A stretch of DNA of 64,000 bases from Acidobacteriota bacterium (GTDB lineage: Bacteria; Acidobacteriota; Aminicenantia; Aminicenantales; Saccharicenantaceae), in NCBI GenBank assembly GCA_033549365.1, contig JAWSUF010000006.1, positions 1-64,000 of the forward strand, read 5' to 3'. The notes beneath the pieces were generated by a model, which saw only the letters and a list, made by a program, of their open reading frames with translations, was not told the DNA's origin and did not search any database. Every line of letters begins with the position of its first letter. Within the stretch, counting starts at the first letter, position 1. Shown in pieces: positions 25,011-33,553 of the stretch. A program made the translations under genes and the position numbers.

Positions 25011-26359
25011 CGCGTCTTCTCCATGGGAACGATCGTCACCATCACGGGCCGCCCCCGGCTGATGTGTTCGGCGGCGATCCGCCGGAGATCCATCGATCGG
25101 ACGGAATCGATCATTTTCAGATGGTCGACCGCGGGCCGGTCCTCCATCGTCAGGAGATGCCCGGCCAGCGCCGTGGCCAGATTCAAACCGTTTTCCCGGC
25201 CCTGTTCGTTCGCCAGGCGGATCCGGTTTTTTGCGCTTCCGAGAAAATCGAAGGCTTCGAACCGGGCCTCGCCCAAGACGTCGTCGGGCGAAAAGTTTTC
25301 GTTCCGCAGGCGCCGGAGAGCGTTCAAGGCCTCTCTCCGTGCGGACTTGAGATTCTTGGGATCAAGAGTCAGGGACGCGATCAGAGCACCTCCATGGGCC
25401 AGGCCCAAATAGTTCACGCCGGCGCCGTGGACGAGATTGCGCGGTCCGCGCAGGGCGAGGAACAGAAGAGGGTAGACGCCGCGGCCCAGGACTTCGGCCA
25501 TAACCTGGAAAGCGAAACGGTCGGGGTGGCGGGAGCCGGGAACGGAAAACCCGATGAACACATAAACCTGGCTCACGTCCATGGCCTGTTCGATCTCGAT
25601 ATTCCGCGGCGGCGGAGCGGCCTGGGGGAATGGCGTTTCCTGAATCGGACGGTCCGGAACGCCGCCGAAAATGCGCCGGACGTGGGGCTCGATTTCGTCG
25701 ATTGAGAAATCGCCGACAACGGCCAGGGCGGCATTTCCGGGCGTGAAAAAACGCCGGTAAAACTCAAGCATCCGCTGAGTCGTCAGTCCGCTGAGGGATT
25801 CCGGCCGGCCTTGAACGGGAAGAGCGTAGGGGTGCCCGGAAAACAGATTTTCGAGGACAAGAGCCGTTCCGAAACGCACGGGGTCGTCTTCGAGGAGGCG
25901 CATTTCTTCAAGGAGAATCGACTTTTCCTCCTCAAGGCGGCCGGCGTCGAGGGCGAGATCGAAGAGAATGTCTTTCTGATTCTCCAGACCGAAGACGGCA
26001 TGCTCCGAGGGCAGTGTCATAACGAAGAGAGTCATGTCGTGTCCGGTATGGGCGTTGATGGCGGCGCCGTGCCGGCGGATGTCCCGGGCGACCTCATCGC
26101 CCGAGCGGCTGCCCGTGCCCCCAAAGAGAATCGCGTGCTCCAGAAGATGGGAAATTCCCGAGATTTCGGGAGCTTCATCCTTTGAGCCGGCATTGACGGC
26201 GGCCGCAAGGTGAACAAGCGGAAGGCCGGGACGTTCGAGAAGAAAAACCTTGAATCCGTTGTCGAGGACGAAGTATTGAGAGGCCGGAGCGGTCTCCGCT
26301 CCCGCCATGGCCGTGCAGAGAACCAGCGGAAGAAGCAGGAGAAACCTTATGACCATCAT
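25007..26359 (-). CDS. Exported M16-family zinc metallopeptidase (active subunit)
   Basis: A 450-residue protein with a signal peptide (VIRFLLLLPLVLCTAMAGAE) and an intact HxxEH motif (ISHLLEHAILFGGTG) plus the distal glutamate region EEEKSILLEEMR, so zinc binding is expected. Family members degrade short peptides in an enclosed chamber; here probably in the periplasm. I prefer ATG 26359 (or 26356) over 26380: a -10-like TAAAAT on this strand (26379-26384) overlaps the earlier ATG, and the later start gives a normal signal peptide. No ribosome site is evident. It is divergent from the NtrC-type regulator across about 60 bp. Confidence 0.82.
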   Translation of the reverse strand: MMVIRFLLLLPLVLCTAMAGAETAPASQYFVLDNGFKVFLLERPGLPLVHLAAAVNAGSKDEAPEISGISHLLEHAILFGGTGSRSGDEVARDIRRHGAAINAHTGHDMTLFVMTLPSEHAVFGLENQKDILFDLALDAGRLEEEKSILLEEMRLLEDDPVRFGTALVLENLFSGHPYALPVQGRPESLSGLTTQRMLEFYRRFFTPGNAALAVVGDFSIDEIEPHVRRIFGGVPDRPIQETPFPQAAPPPRNIEIEQAMDVSQVYVFIGFSVPGSRHPDRFAFQVMAEVLGRGVYPLLFLALRGPRNLVHGAGVNYLGLAHGGALIASLTLDPKNLKSARREALNALRRLRNENFSPDDVLGEARFEAFDFLGSAKNRIRLANEQGRENGLNLATALAGHLLTMEDRPAVDHLKMIDSVRSMDLRRIAAEHISRGRPVMVTIVPMEKTR

Positions 26360-26421
26360 GTCCGTCGAAGACGATATCATTTTAGCATAAATGTGTTACA
26401 ATTCCAGAGAGGACGAAATTC

Positions 26422-27879
26422 ATGACTCCGGACCGTAAAGCCCGAATTCTTGTGACGGACGATGAAGCCAACATCCGCAATTCCCTGAGGATGATCCTGG
26501 AATATGAAGGCTATGCGTTCCTGGAAGCTTCGGACGGCGATGCGGCCCTGGACATTCTGGCCGAAAACCCGTCGATCGACCTCGTGCTTCTCGATATCCG
26601 CATGCCGGGACGAGGCGGGCTGGAGATTCTTGAGGAAATCCGAAAAAAACCTTTTGCACCCGAAGTCATCATGATCTCGGGCCAGGGGACGATTCAGGCG
26701 GCCGTCGAATCCACAAAACTCGGCGCCTTCGATTTTCTGGAAAAGCCCCTTCACAGGGAGCGCGTCCTCCTCAGCATCCGCAACGCCCTTCAAAAGTCCA
26801 GGCTGAGCCGGGAATGCCTGGATCTTCGCAAAAAAGCCGAGAAGCGATATGAACTCGTCGGCGAGCACCCCTTGATGAAGAGTTTGTGGGCGGAGATCCT
26901 CAAGGCGGCGCCGACTCATGCCACCGTCCTCATCCACGGCGAGAGCGGCACGGGAAAGGAACTCATCGCCCGGGCCGTCCACGCCCGAAGCCTCAGGGCG
27001 GGCGAGAAGTTCATCCAGGTGAACTGCGCCGCCATTCCCGAGGAACTCATCGAAAGCGAGCTTTTCGGACATGAAAAAGGAGCGTTCACAGGCGCGACGG
27101 AAAAGAAGCCCGGGAAATTCCAACTGGCCGACGGGGGCACGCTGTTTCTCGACGAGATCGGTGACATGAGCCTGAAAACCCAATCCAAGGTCCTGCGGGT
27201 CCTCGAGGAAGGGGAGGTTCAAAAAGTGGGCTCCAACAAGGTCGGCAAGGTCGATGTGCGGGTGATCGCGGCCACGAACAAGGACCTCAAAAAAGAGATG
27301 CATGAGCAGAGATTCCGCGAGGACCTCTTTTTCCGTCTGAACGTCGTGCCGTTGTTTTCTCCGCCTCTTCGTGACCGAAAGGAAGACATCCCGCTTTTGA
27401 TCGAGTACTTTTCCCGTTCGTTTTCCGAGGAAAACAATTTCCGACCCAAGCGTTTTTCCCGGGACGCCGTCGAGGCCATGGTTCAGCATCCCTGGAAAGG
27501 CAATGTCCGGGAGTTGAAAAATACCGTGGAACGCTTGCTCATCATGACGGATAACGATAAAATAGAAAAGGACGATCTTCCGGAAACGTTCCGGGAGGCG
27601 AAGAGCGTGGGAATTCCCGAGGCCGGCCGGGCCGACACCCTGCGCGATTTCAGGGAACTGGCGGAAAAGGAGTTTATCCTGGCCCGCCTCGAGGCCAACG
27701 GCTGGAACATCTCCCAGACGGCCAGGGAAATCAACACGCCCCGAAGCAATCTCTATAAGAAACTGGAACAGTATGGAATAAAAATAACGGCCGGAGTGGG
27801 CGAGGCGGTTGCCGCTCCGTCCCGAAAGGGACATGGAGAGGAGGAAAGTCCGGACTCCGCAGGGCAGGATGGTCGCTAA
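26422..27879 (+). CDS. Sigma-54-dependent response regulator (NtrC family)
   Basis: A 485-residue activator. The receiver domain (about 8-120) has ILVTDDEAN, the phosphoacceptor in LVLLDIRMP and the Lys in FLEKPL. The AAA+ domain has Walker A GESGTGKE, the sigma-54 contact loop GAFTGA ([17 protein letters not shown]), Walker [14 protein letters not shown] and the arginine-finger region [15 protein letters not shown] Fis-type helix-turn-helix ([20 protein letters not shown]) ends near residue 452. The frame then continues 29 codons into RNase P RNA before stopping at 27877-27879. No histidine kinase is adjacent. It is a candidate activator for the sigma-54 promoter at 16253, but that link is speculative. 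Confidence 0.94.
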   Translation: MTPDRKARILVTDDEANIRNSLRMILEYEGYAFLEASDGDAALDILAENPSIDLVLLDIRMPGRGGLEILEEIRKKPFAPEVIMISGQGTIQAAVESTKLGAFDFLEKPLHRERVLLSIRNALQKSRLSRECLDLRKKAEKRYELVGEHPLMKSLWAEILKAAPTHATVLIHGESGTGKELIARAVHARSLRAGEKFIQVNCAAIPEELIESELFGHEKGAFTGATEKKPGKFQLADGGTLFLDEIGDMSLKTQSKVLRVLEEGEVQKVGSNKVGKVDVRVIAATNKDLKKEMHEQRFREDLFFRLNVVPLFSPPLRDRKEDIPLLIEYFSRSFSEENNFRPKRFSRDAVEAMVQHPWKGNVRELKNTVERLLIMTDNDKIEKDDLPETFREAKSVGIPEAGRADTLRDFRELAEKEFILARLEANGWNISQTAREINTPRSNLYKKLEQYGIKITAGVGEAVAAPSRKGHGEEESPDSAGQDGR

Positions 27880-28176
27880 CGGCGACACCGGGCGACCGGG
27901 GGAAAGTGCCACAGAAAACAAACCGCCCTCCGGGATCGGCGCAGCCGTTCCGGGGAGCAAGGGTGAAACGGCGAGGTAAGAGCTCACCGCCCCGATGGCG
28001 ACATCGGGGGCACGGCAAACCCCATCCGGAGCAAGGCCAAGCGCACCCCATTTTGGGACGGCCCGTCCCAGGGGGGAGGTCGGCCGCTCGAACTTCCGGG
28101 CAACCGGGAGGCTAGTCAAATAACCGCCCCCGCCCGAAAGGCGGGAACAGAATCCGGCTTATGCCCCGCTCCGGCC
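27789..28176 (+). ncRNA. rnpB: RNase P RNA, bacterial type A
   Basis: The catalytic RNA of RNase P, which trims tRNA 5' leaders. Conserved blocks are all present in order: GAGGAAAGTCCGGACTCC (5' half of P4), the AGGGCAGGATGG region, CAGAAAACAAACCGCC, GGTAAGAGCTCACCG, GGCAAACCCC...CCGGAGCAAGGCC (P15/L15) and AGAATCCGGCTTATG near the 3' end. The ends GGCCGGAGTGGG and CCCGCTCCGGCC pair to form P1, which fixes the boundaries to within a few bases. L15 reads GGC where E. coli has GGU. The first 91 nt overlap the 3' end of the NtrC-type reading frame. I see no convincing independent promoter and no T-rich terminator. Confidence 0.95.
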
Positions 28177-28271
28177 GTTAATATCATTCTGTGAGGGTCC
28201 CATCGTCCAAACCCGCCGATTGACACCGGATATCATCTTGACCTATGCTTCATGCAAAGGAGGCAACCGAG

Positions 28272-28436
28272 ATGAAAAAACTTAAATTGACGAAGAGCCT
28301 GGGCATGATCTTGCTGGGCATCTGGCTCATCCTGACCGGTCTGATCCCATTGATCAATTTTAATTTTGAGGGATTGTCCTTGATCATGGGAGTTTTAGCC
28401 ATTGTCTCCGGTGTTTTGATCCTGCTCGGCCGGTAA
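28272..28436 (+). CDS. Small two-helix membrane protein, unknown function
   Basis: A 54-residue protein: a Lys-rich start (KKLKLTKS), a hydrophobic helix (LGMILLGIWLILTGLIPLI), a short turn (NFNFEG) and a second helix (LSLIMGVLAIVSGVLILL) ending GR. I do not recognise a characterised family, although similar small proteins with LGxILLGIWLILTGL and a C-terminal GVLILLGR seem familiar from environmental genomes. The strong AAAGGAGG eight bases before ATG 28272 and the clear amphiphilic layout argue for a real gene. It sits alone between rnpB and tRNA-fMet. Confidence 0.65.
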   Translation: MKKLKLTKSLGMILLGIWLILTGLIPLINFNFEGLSLIMGVLAIVSGVLILLGR

Positions 28437-28467
28437 TTCGGAACAAGGACGTTCGGTGAAATTTCCT

Positions 28468-28496
28468 TTGACAGGATGGTGTTTTTTATCTATAAT
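28468..28496 (+). promoter_or_regulatory. Perfect consensus sigma-70 promoter of tRNA-fMet
   Basis: TTGACA (28468-28473), exactly 17 bp, TATAAT (28491-28496). Both hexamers match the consensus fully, as expected for a highly expressed stable RNA. The predicted start is near 28503, six bases before the tRNA. Confidence 0.9.
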
Positions 28497-28508
28497 CATT
28501 CACGGTAA

Positions 28509-28585
<77 letters not shown>

Positions 28586-28706
28586 CCCCCATATTTTCCT
28601 TCCTCCTTCATATCCTTTGCGCGGCATTTTTGTAACCGGATAATTTCAGCGGGACGGGTTCAATCTTTTTACGGCAACTTCGACTAATACATTGAGAGCA
28701 ACAGAT

Positions 28707-29138
28707 ATGTTCACAAAAACGGCAGGGAGCAACGGCCGCTATCGGGTTCTTGTCGTCGAGGACGAAGCCCTCGTGGCGACGGATATTCAGAACACTCTTG
28801 AAAACATGGGACACATCGTGCTGGGCAGAGCCGCGACAGGCGAGGAAGCCGTCCGGAAAACCTCGTCTCTCAGGCCCGACCTCGTTCTCATGGACGTCAA
28901 ACTCAAAGGCGACATGGACGGCATCCGGGCCGGGATTGAGATCCGGGCTCTCTATCAAACGCCGATCATCTATCTGACGGCCTACAGCGATCCGTTTCTC
29001 CAGGGAAAATCCACGGGGTTTCTGATGCCTAAAAATCCCGTTCTTTCCAAACCCTTCGACGTTGCCGAGCTCCGGTGGGCCATCGACACATGCCTGAACA
29101 GCCGATCCTCGACCGACCGCAAAACCTGCCACGCCTGA
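28707..29138 (+). CDS. Stand-alone response-regulator receiver protein
   Basis: A 143-residue single receiver domain with no output domain. Acidic pocket VVEDE, phosphoacceptor in LVLMDVKLKGDMDGI (about residue 60), Thr in IIYLTAYSD and Lys in LSKPFD are all present. The motif MDVKLKGDMDGI is typical of receivers paired with PAS-type sensor kinases. It probably acts as a phosphate relay or by protein contact. The start ATG 28707 has only a weak GAGAG upstream. No kinase gene is close. Confidence 0.85.
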   Translation: MFTKTAGSNGRYRVLVVEDEALVATDIQNTLENMGHIVLGRAATGEEAVRKTSSLRPDLVLMDVKLKGDMDGIRAGIEIRALYQTPIIYLTAYSDPFLQGKSTGFLMPKNPVLSKPFDVAELRWAIDTCLNSRSSTDRKTCHA

Positions 29139-29196
29139 TTCCTCCATCCATCGTGATTCCCGGAAATCCCGTTTCCGGCGAAGTCCCTCCCAAACC

Positions 29197-29225
29197 TTGA
29201 AGACGGACGTTCGATCTGGTATACA
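29197..29225 (+). promoter_or_regulatory. Promoter of the M24 peptidase transcription unit
   Basis: TTGAAG (29197-29202), 17 bp, TATACA (29220-29225). It probably drives the M24 peptidase, nitrilase-family and NusG-paralogue genes. Confidence 0.6.
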
Positions 29226-29266
29226 TGAACAGGTAACAACATTCCGCCGGAGAGGAGACGATCGAC

Positions 29267-30652
29267 ATGTTTGAAGCCAAAGTTTACCAGGAACGCCGCA
29301 AACTTCTGAAAAAGCAGTTGAAGTCGGGGATTGTTCTTCTGCCCGCCAACGACGAATGCCCGATGAACTACGCGGCGAACACGTACAGATACCGCCAGGA
29401 CAGTACGTTTCTTTATTTCTTCGGACTGAATATTCCCGGCCTGGCCGGAATCGTGGATATCGACGCCGGCAAGGACATCCTTTTCGGCGACGACATCGGA
29501 ATCGACGACATCATCTGGATGGGCCATCTGCCGAAGATGAAGGACCGGGCCCGTTCGGTGGGCGTCGCCCGGATTGCACCGCTGAAGGACCTCGAAGTTT
29601 ATCTGAAAAAAGCCCTTTCCGGGAAGCGGACGATTCATTTTCTCCCTCCCTACAGGCCCGGAATCGCAGCCAGGATCGAGAGTCTTTTGGGGTTGAAACC
29701 CGGGCAATCCCGGGAACGTGCGTCCGTCGACCTCATCCGGGCCGTCGTCGAACAGAGATCGGTCAAATCTCCGGCCGAGGTGGCCGAGATCGAAAAAGCC
29801 CTGGCGGTTACGGCCCGGATGTACGACGCCGCGTTTAGGATGACCAAACCCGGCCGCATGGAAAGCGAGATCGCCGGGACCATGGAGGGCATCGCCCTTG
29901 CCGCAGACTGCGCTCCCGCCTTTCCCCTGATCGTCACGATCAACGGCCATATCCTTCACAATCATTATCACGGCAACAAACTCAAAACCGGCCGGCTTCT
30001 GGTGGCCGATTCCGGCGCCGAGACGGCCGGCGGCTACAGCTCCGACATCACCCGGTCCATTCCTGTCGGAGGCCGGTTCAATCCGCGACAAAAGGACGTT
30101 TATTCCATCGTCCTGGCCGGCCAACTGGCCGCAATCAAGGCCATGAAACCGGGCGTCTCCTTCAAGGATGTTCATCTCCTGGCCGCCCGGACGATCGCCT
30201 CGGGACTCAAGGATCTCGGCCTGATGAAGGGCGATATCGACGAGGCCGTGGCCCAGGGCGCCCATGCCCTGTTCTTCCCCCACGGCCTGGGTCACATGCT
30301 CGGCCTGGATGTTCATGACATGGAAAACCTGGGAGAAAATCATGTCGGATATAATGGGACCGTCGAGCGCAGCCGCCAGTTCGGACTCGCTTATCTCCGC
30401 CTGGCCCGCGAGCTCCGCCCCGGTCATGTCGTGACCGTCGAACCCGGCATCTATTTCATCCCGGATCTCGTCGCCCTGTGGAAAAAAGGCAAAAAAGCGG
30501 CGGCGTTCATCGATTATGCCCGGGTTGAAAAATTCCTCGACTTCGGCGGGACGCGCGTCGAGGACGATGTCCTGGTGACGGAAACCGGACGCCGTGTTCT
30601 CGGGAAACCCATCCCCAAGACCATCAAGGATATCGAAAAAGCTTCGGCATAG
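29267..30652 (+). CDS. pepP: Xaa-Pro aminopeptidase (M24B family)
   Basis: A 461-residue two-metal aminopeptidase that removes N-terminal residues before proline. The N-terminal creatinase-like domain contains RQDSTFLYFFGL. In the catalytic domain the metal ligands are visible: two Asp in VADSGAETAGGYSSDITRSI, His in HGLGHMLGLDVHDME, Glu in TVEPGIYF and the last Glu in GGTRVEDDVLV. GAGGAG lies about ten bases before ATG 29267. It is first in a short plus-strand unit with the nitrilase-family and NusG-like genes. No signal peptide, so cytoplasmic. The symbol is by family resemblance. Confidence 0.88.
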   Translation: MFEAKVYQERRKLLKKQLKSGIVLLPANDECPMNYAANTYRYRQDSTFLYFFGLNIPGLAGIVDIDAGKDILFGDDIGIDDIIWMGHLPKMKDRARSVGVARIAPLKDLEVYLKKALSGKRTIHFLPPYRPGIAARIESLLGLKPGQSRERASVDLIRAVVEQRSVKSPAEVAEIEKALAVTARMYDAAFRMTKPGRMESEIAGTMEGIALAADCAPAFPLIVTINGHILHNHYHGNKLKTGRLLVADSGAETAGGYSSDITRSIPVGGRFNPRQKDVYSIVLAGQLAAIKAMKPGVSFKDVHLLAARTIASGLKDLGLMKGDIDEAVAQGAHALFFPHGLGHMLGLDVHDMENLGENHVGYNGTVERSRQFGLAYLRLARELRPGHVVTVEPGIYFIPDLVALWKKGKKAAAFIDYARVEKFLDFGGTRVEDDVLVTETGRRVLGKPIPKTIKDIEKASA

Positions 30653-30674
30653 AACGGATTTCAGGACTCGACCC

Positions 30675-31505
30675 ATGACAACCCGGGTGGCGCTGGTGCA
30701 GCAATCCGCCTCGATCGACGAGCGGGCCAACCTCGAAAGGGGAATTTACGCCGTCAAGGAGGCGGCCGGTGCAGGCGCCCGGATTGTCGCGTTTGCCGAG
30801 TTGGCTTTTCAGCGATTCCATCCTCAGGTTCCGGCCGGACCCGACATTCTCTCGAAAGCCGAAACCATCCCCGGACCGACGACGGAGATTTTCCAGCGGC
30901 TGGCCGGGGATCTCGGCGTTGTCATCGTGCTCAATATCTTTGAAAGACAGGGGACGGACACGTACGATGCCTCTCCGGTCATCGACGCCGACGGACGGCT
31001 TCTCGGAACAACCCGCATGGTCCACATCATGGAAGGGCCGTGTTTTCATGAACGCGGCTATTACCGTCCCGGCGACGGGCGTGACATTGTCTTCGAAACC
31101 CGGGCCGGGAAAATCGGCGTGGCCATCTGCTATGACCGGCATTTCCCCGAATACATGCGGGCTCTCCGCATCCGCGGGGCCGAACTCGTCCTCATTCCCC
31201 AGGCCGGGGCGGTGGGGGAGTGGCCTGAAGGTCTGTTCGAGGCCGAGGTCCGTGTCGCGGCTTTTCAGAACGGATACTTCTGCGGCCTCGTCAACCGCGT
31301 CGGTCCCGAGGAGAAACTGACGTTCGCCGGCGAATCCTTTATGGCCGATCCCGACGGACGCATCCTGGCCCGGGCGGCGGCGGGCCGGGACGAGATTCTC
31401 TATGCCGACTGCGATCTGGAGGAGACGCACCGTTGCCACGCCGCCCGCCATTTCTGGCCCGACCGGCGGCCAGACCTTTACCGCACATTCAACAGGGGAG
31501 AGTGA
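30675..31505 (+). CDS. Carbon-nitrogen hydrolase (nitrilase superfamily), substrate unknown
   Basis: A 276-residue protein of the family that includes N-carbamoylputrescine amidase and beta-ureidopropionase. The N-terminal Glu (FAELAFQRF) and the nucleophile Cys (GVAICYDRHFPEYMR, residue 152) are clear. The segment that usually carries the catalytic Lys (RKxH) reads TTRMVHIMEG, with no Lys at that position, while the following FHERGYYRPGD aligns well. Either another residue substitutes or this is a divergent subfamily. ATG 30675 is set by homology, 22 bases after the M24 stop. It probably shares the M24 promoter. Confidence 0.8.
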   Translation: MTTRVALVQQSASIDERANLERGIYAVKEAAGAGARIVAFAELAFQRFHPQVPAGPDILSKAETIPGPTTEIFQRLAGDLGVVIVLNIFERQGTDTYDASPVIDADGRLLGTTRMVHIMEGPCFHERGYYRPGDGRDIVFETRAGKIGVAICYDRHFPEYMRALRIRGAELVLIPQAGAVGEWPEGLFEAEVRVAAFQNGYFCGLVNRVGPEEKLTFAGESFMADPDGRILARAAAGRDEILYADCDLEETHRCHAARHFWPDRRPDLYRTFNRGE

Positions 31506-31511
31506 CCGGTC

Positions 31512-31997
31512 GTGAAACGCTGGTATGTCGTCAACACCAAACCCAAGAAAGAATCTCACGTCGAAAAGATTTTCCGTGAGGCCTCCTTTGACGTCTACAA
31601 CCCCCAATACAAGTTTGAAAAACGCATCCGGCCCTTTTTTCCGGGATATGTCTTCCTCAAGTACGACGACGATCAGCCGTTCCGGCTCGTCGGCTACACA
31701 CGGGGCGTCAAGAAAGTCGTGGGCAACCGCAACGGTCCGATTGCCCTTCCCGATGAGATCATCGACGGCATCCGATCCAGGGAAAAGAACGGGTTGATCG
31801 AGCTCGAAAAATTCGGTGAAACTCCCGCCGAGGGCGACGAGATCGAAGTCGTCGAAGGACCGCTCAAGGGTTTGAGGGGAATCTTTCTGAAAACCGTTTC
31901 CGACCGGGAACGCGTCATGATTTTAATGAACTACGTGTCCTACCAGGGCACCCTGCTCATCGAGCTCGGCAAGCTCAAGAAAACCCTGCCGCATTAA
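31512..31997 (+). CDS. NusG-family transcription elongation factor paralogue (RfaH/LoaP-like)
   Basis: A 161-residue protein with the NGN domain (WYVVNTKPKKESHVEKIF, then FFPGYVFLKY) and a C-terminal KOW motif (EVVEGPLKGLRGIFLKTV). Housekeeping nusG normally sits with secE and the rplK cluster; this gene is isolated, shorter and divergent. That suggests a specialised factor of the RfaH/LoaP/UpxY type that helps RNA polymerase read through long operons. It starts with GTG at 31512, six bases after the nitrilase-family stop. Its TAA stop overlaps the hyuB stop on the other strand within TTAA (31994-31997). Its target operon is not evident here. Confidence 0.82.
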   Translation: MKRWYVVNTKPKKESHVEKIFREASFDVYNPQYKFEKRIRPFFPGYVFLKYDDDQPFRLVGYTRGVKKVVGNRNGPIALPDEIIDGIRSREKNGLIELEKFGETPAEGDEIEVVEGPLKGLRGIFLKTVSDRERVMILMNYVSYQGTLLIELGKLKKTLPH

Positions 31998-33553
31998 CGG
32001 CCGAAACCGCCTCCACCCGGAGTTTCCATTCTGAAGACGTCGCCCGGATTGAGCAGGACATGAAATTTCGAACCGAGATTGCGGCGCCTTCCTCCGGAGA
32101 TCAGAATGTTTTTTCCGGCCCGGCCCGGTTGCCCTCCGGATAAACCGTAGGGTTCAAACCGGCGCCGTTCGGAGATGACGGTCAATGTCACGGGAACGAA
32201 AAATTCGTATTCCCGGACGAGGCCGTTGCCTCCGGAGTTTCGGCCCGCACCGCCCGATCCCCGGCGAAGGCCGTATTTTCGGATTTTGACCGGGAGATTG
32301 TTTTCCAGGGCCTCGATGGGGGTATTGAGAGAATTCGTCATGTGGGAGTGGGTTCCGTCCACGCCGGGACGGGAGGGACCGCCGCCCGTTCCTCCTCCGA
32401 TTGTTTCGTAATAAGCGAAGGACCCGCCCCGGGACGGATCGCAGCCCCCGAAAGCGATGTTATTCATGGTCCCCTGACCGGCCGCGGGAATCCGATCGGG
32501 AACGGCCTTGGCCAGGGCGCCAAGAAGAACATCCACGATCCTCTGGGACGTTTCGACATTACCGCCGGCACAGGCGGCCGGAAAATCGGCATTGACGACG
32601 AGCCCGCGGGGCGCCCGAATGGAGAGCGGCCGCATCAGGCCCGTATTGAAGGGGATTTCGTCGTCCAAGAGACATCGGAAAACATAGAGAACGGCCGAAG
32701 TGGTGACGGCCAGGTTGGCATTCACTCCGCCACGCACCTGAGGGGCCGAGCGGCTGAAATCCACGACGGCCCGGTCTCCGCGGACGCTGATTCGGACGTG
32801 GATGCGGATACCGGTTTCGCCGAATCCGTCGTCATCGAGGCGGTCTTCGAATTCGTAGGCACCGTCGGGAAGGGCGCGGATGGCCGCCCGAAGGAACGAT
32901 TCCGAATAATCCTGGATCCGGCCGGCGTACCATTGAGTCTTCTCCAGGCCCTCCCTGTCAAGGACTTCCTTGATGCGGGCACAGCCCGTGCTGTTGGCCG
33001 CGACTTGAGCCAGGAGATCGCCTCTGCGTTCATCCGGCGTCCGTACATTGGCCAGGATGAGGTCCATAATCCCGTGATTCAGGCGGCCACGGGACACCAG
33101 TTTCAGCGGAGGAATGATCAGACCTTCCTGAAAAATCTCCTCGGCCAAAGGCATGGAACCCGGCGTCATGCCCCCGACATCGGCGTGGTGGGCTCTGTTG
33201 GCCACAAGGAAACACAGCGTTCCGGAATGAAAAACCGGCGAGATGCAGGTGATGTCCGGTAGGTGCGTTCCGCCGCTGTAGGGATCGTTGAGAACAACGA
33301 GATCGCCCTCCTCGAAGGACTGCGCTTTCAAAGCCGCCCGCACCGATAGCGGCATGGCTCCCAGATGCACCGGGATGTGCGACCCCTGGGCCAAAGTTTC
33401 GCCCGCGGGCGTAAACAGGGCGCAGGAAAAATCCCGGCGTTCCTTGATGTTGGGCGACAGCGCCGTCCGGCCCAGAACCGCGGCCATTTCTTCCGAAATG
33501 GAAATGAACATGTTCTTGAAAAGTTCGAGTTCAATGGGATCGAAGGAGATCAA
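31994..33553 (-). CDS. hyuB: Hydantoinase/5-oxoprolinase subunit B
   Basis: A 519-residue B subunit of the ATP-dependent hydantoinase/oxoprolinase family, which opens cyclic amides such as 5-oxoproline or N-methylhydantoin together with subunit A. Family signatures include FDPIELELFKNMFISISEEM at the N-terminus, VLNDPYSGGTHLPDI (metal site region) and ANRAHHADVGGMTPGSMP. Start TTG 33553 overlaps the hyuA stop as TTGA, with GAGAGGA upstream; the open frame before it is not conserved. It is the last gene of pepD-ridA-fmdB-hyuA-hyuB. Exact substrate unresolved. Confidence 0.88.
   Translation of the reverse strand: MISFDPIELELFKNMFISISEEMAAVLGRTALSPNIKERRDFSCALFTPAGETLAQGSHIPVHLGAMPLSVRAALKAQSFEEGDLVVLNDPYSGGTHLPDITCISPVFHSGTLCFLVANRAHHADVGGMTPGSMPLAEEIFQEGLIIPPLKLVSRGRLNHGIMDLILANVRTPDERRGDLLAQVAANSTGCARIKEVLDREGLEKTQWYAGRIQDYSESFLRAAIRALPDGAYEFEDRLDDDGFGETGIRIHVRISVRGDRAVVDFSRSAPQVRGGVNANLAVTTSAVLYVFRCLLDDEIPFNTGLMRPLSIRAPRGLVVNADFPAACAGGNVETSQRIVDVLLGALAKAVPDRIPAAGQGTMNNIAFGGCDPSRGGSFAYYETIGGGTGGGPSRPGVDGTHSHMTNSLNTPIEALENNLPVKIRKYGLRRGSGGAGRNSGGNGLVREYEFFVPVTLTVISERRRFEPYGLSGGQPGRAGKNILISGGRRRNLGSKFHVLLNPGDVFRMETPGGGGFGR

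Noticed and set aside
26377-28119. 580-codon minus-strand frame across the NtrC gene and rnpB
   Set aside because: Crosses a conserved structural RNA and a clear sigma-54 regulator; no family features.
28982-30730. 582-codon minus-strand frame opposite the M24 peptidase
   Set aside because: Antisense shadow; the plus strand shows all metal ligands of M24.
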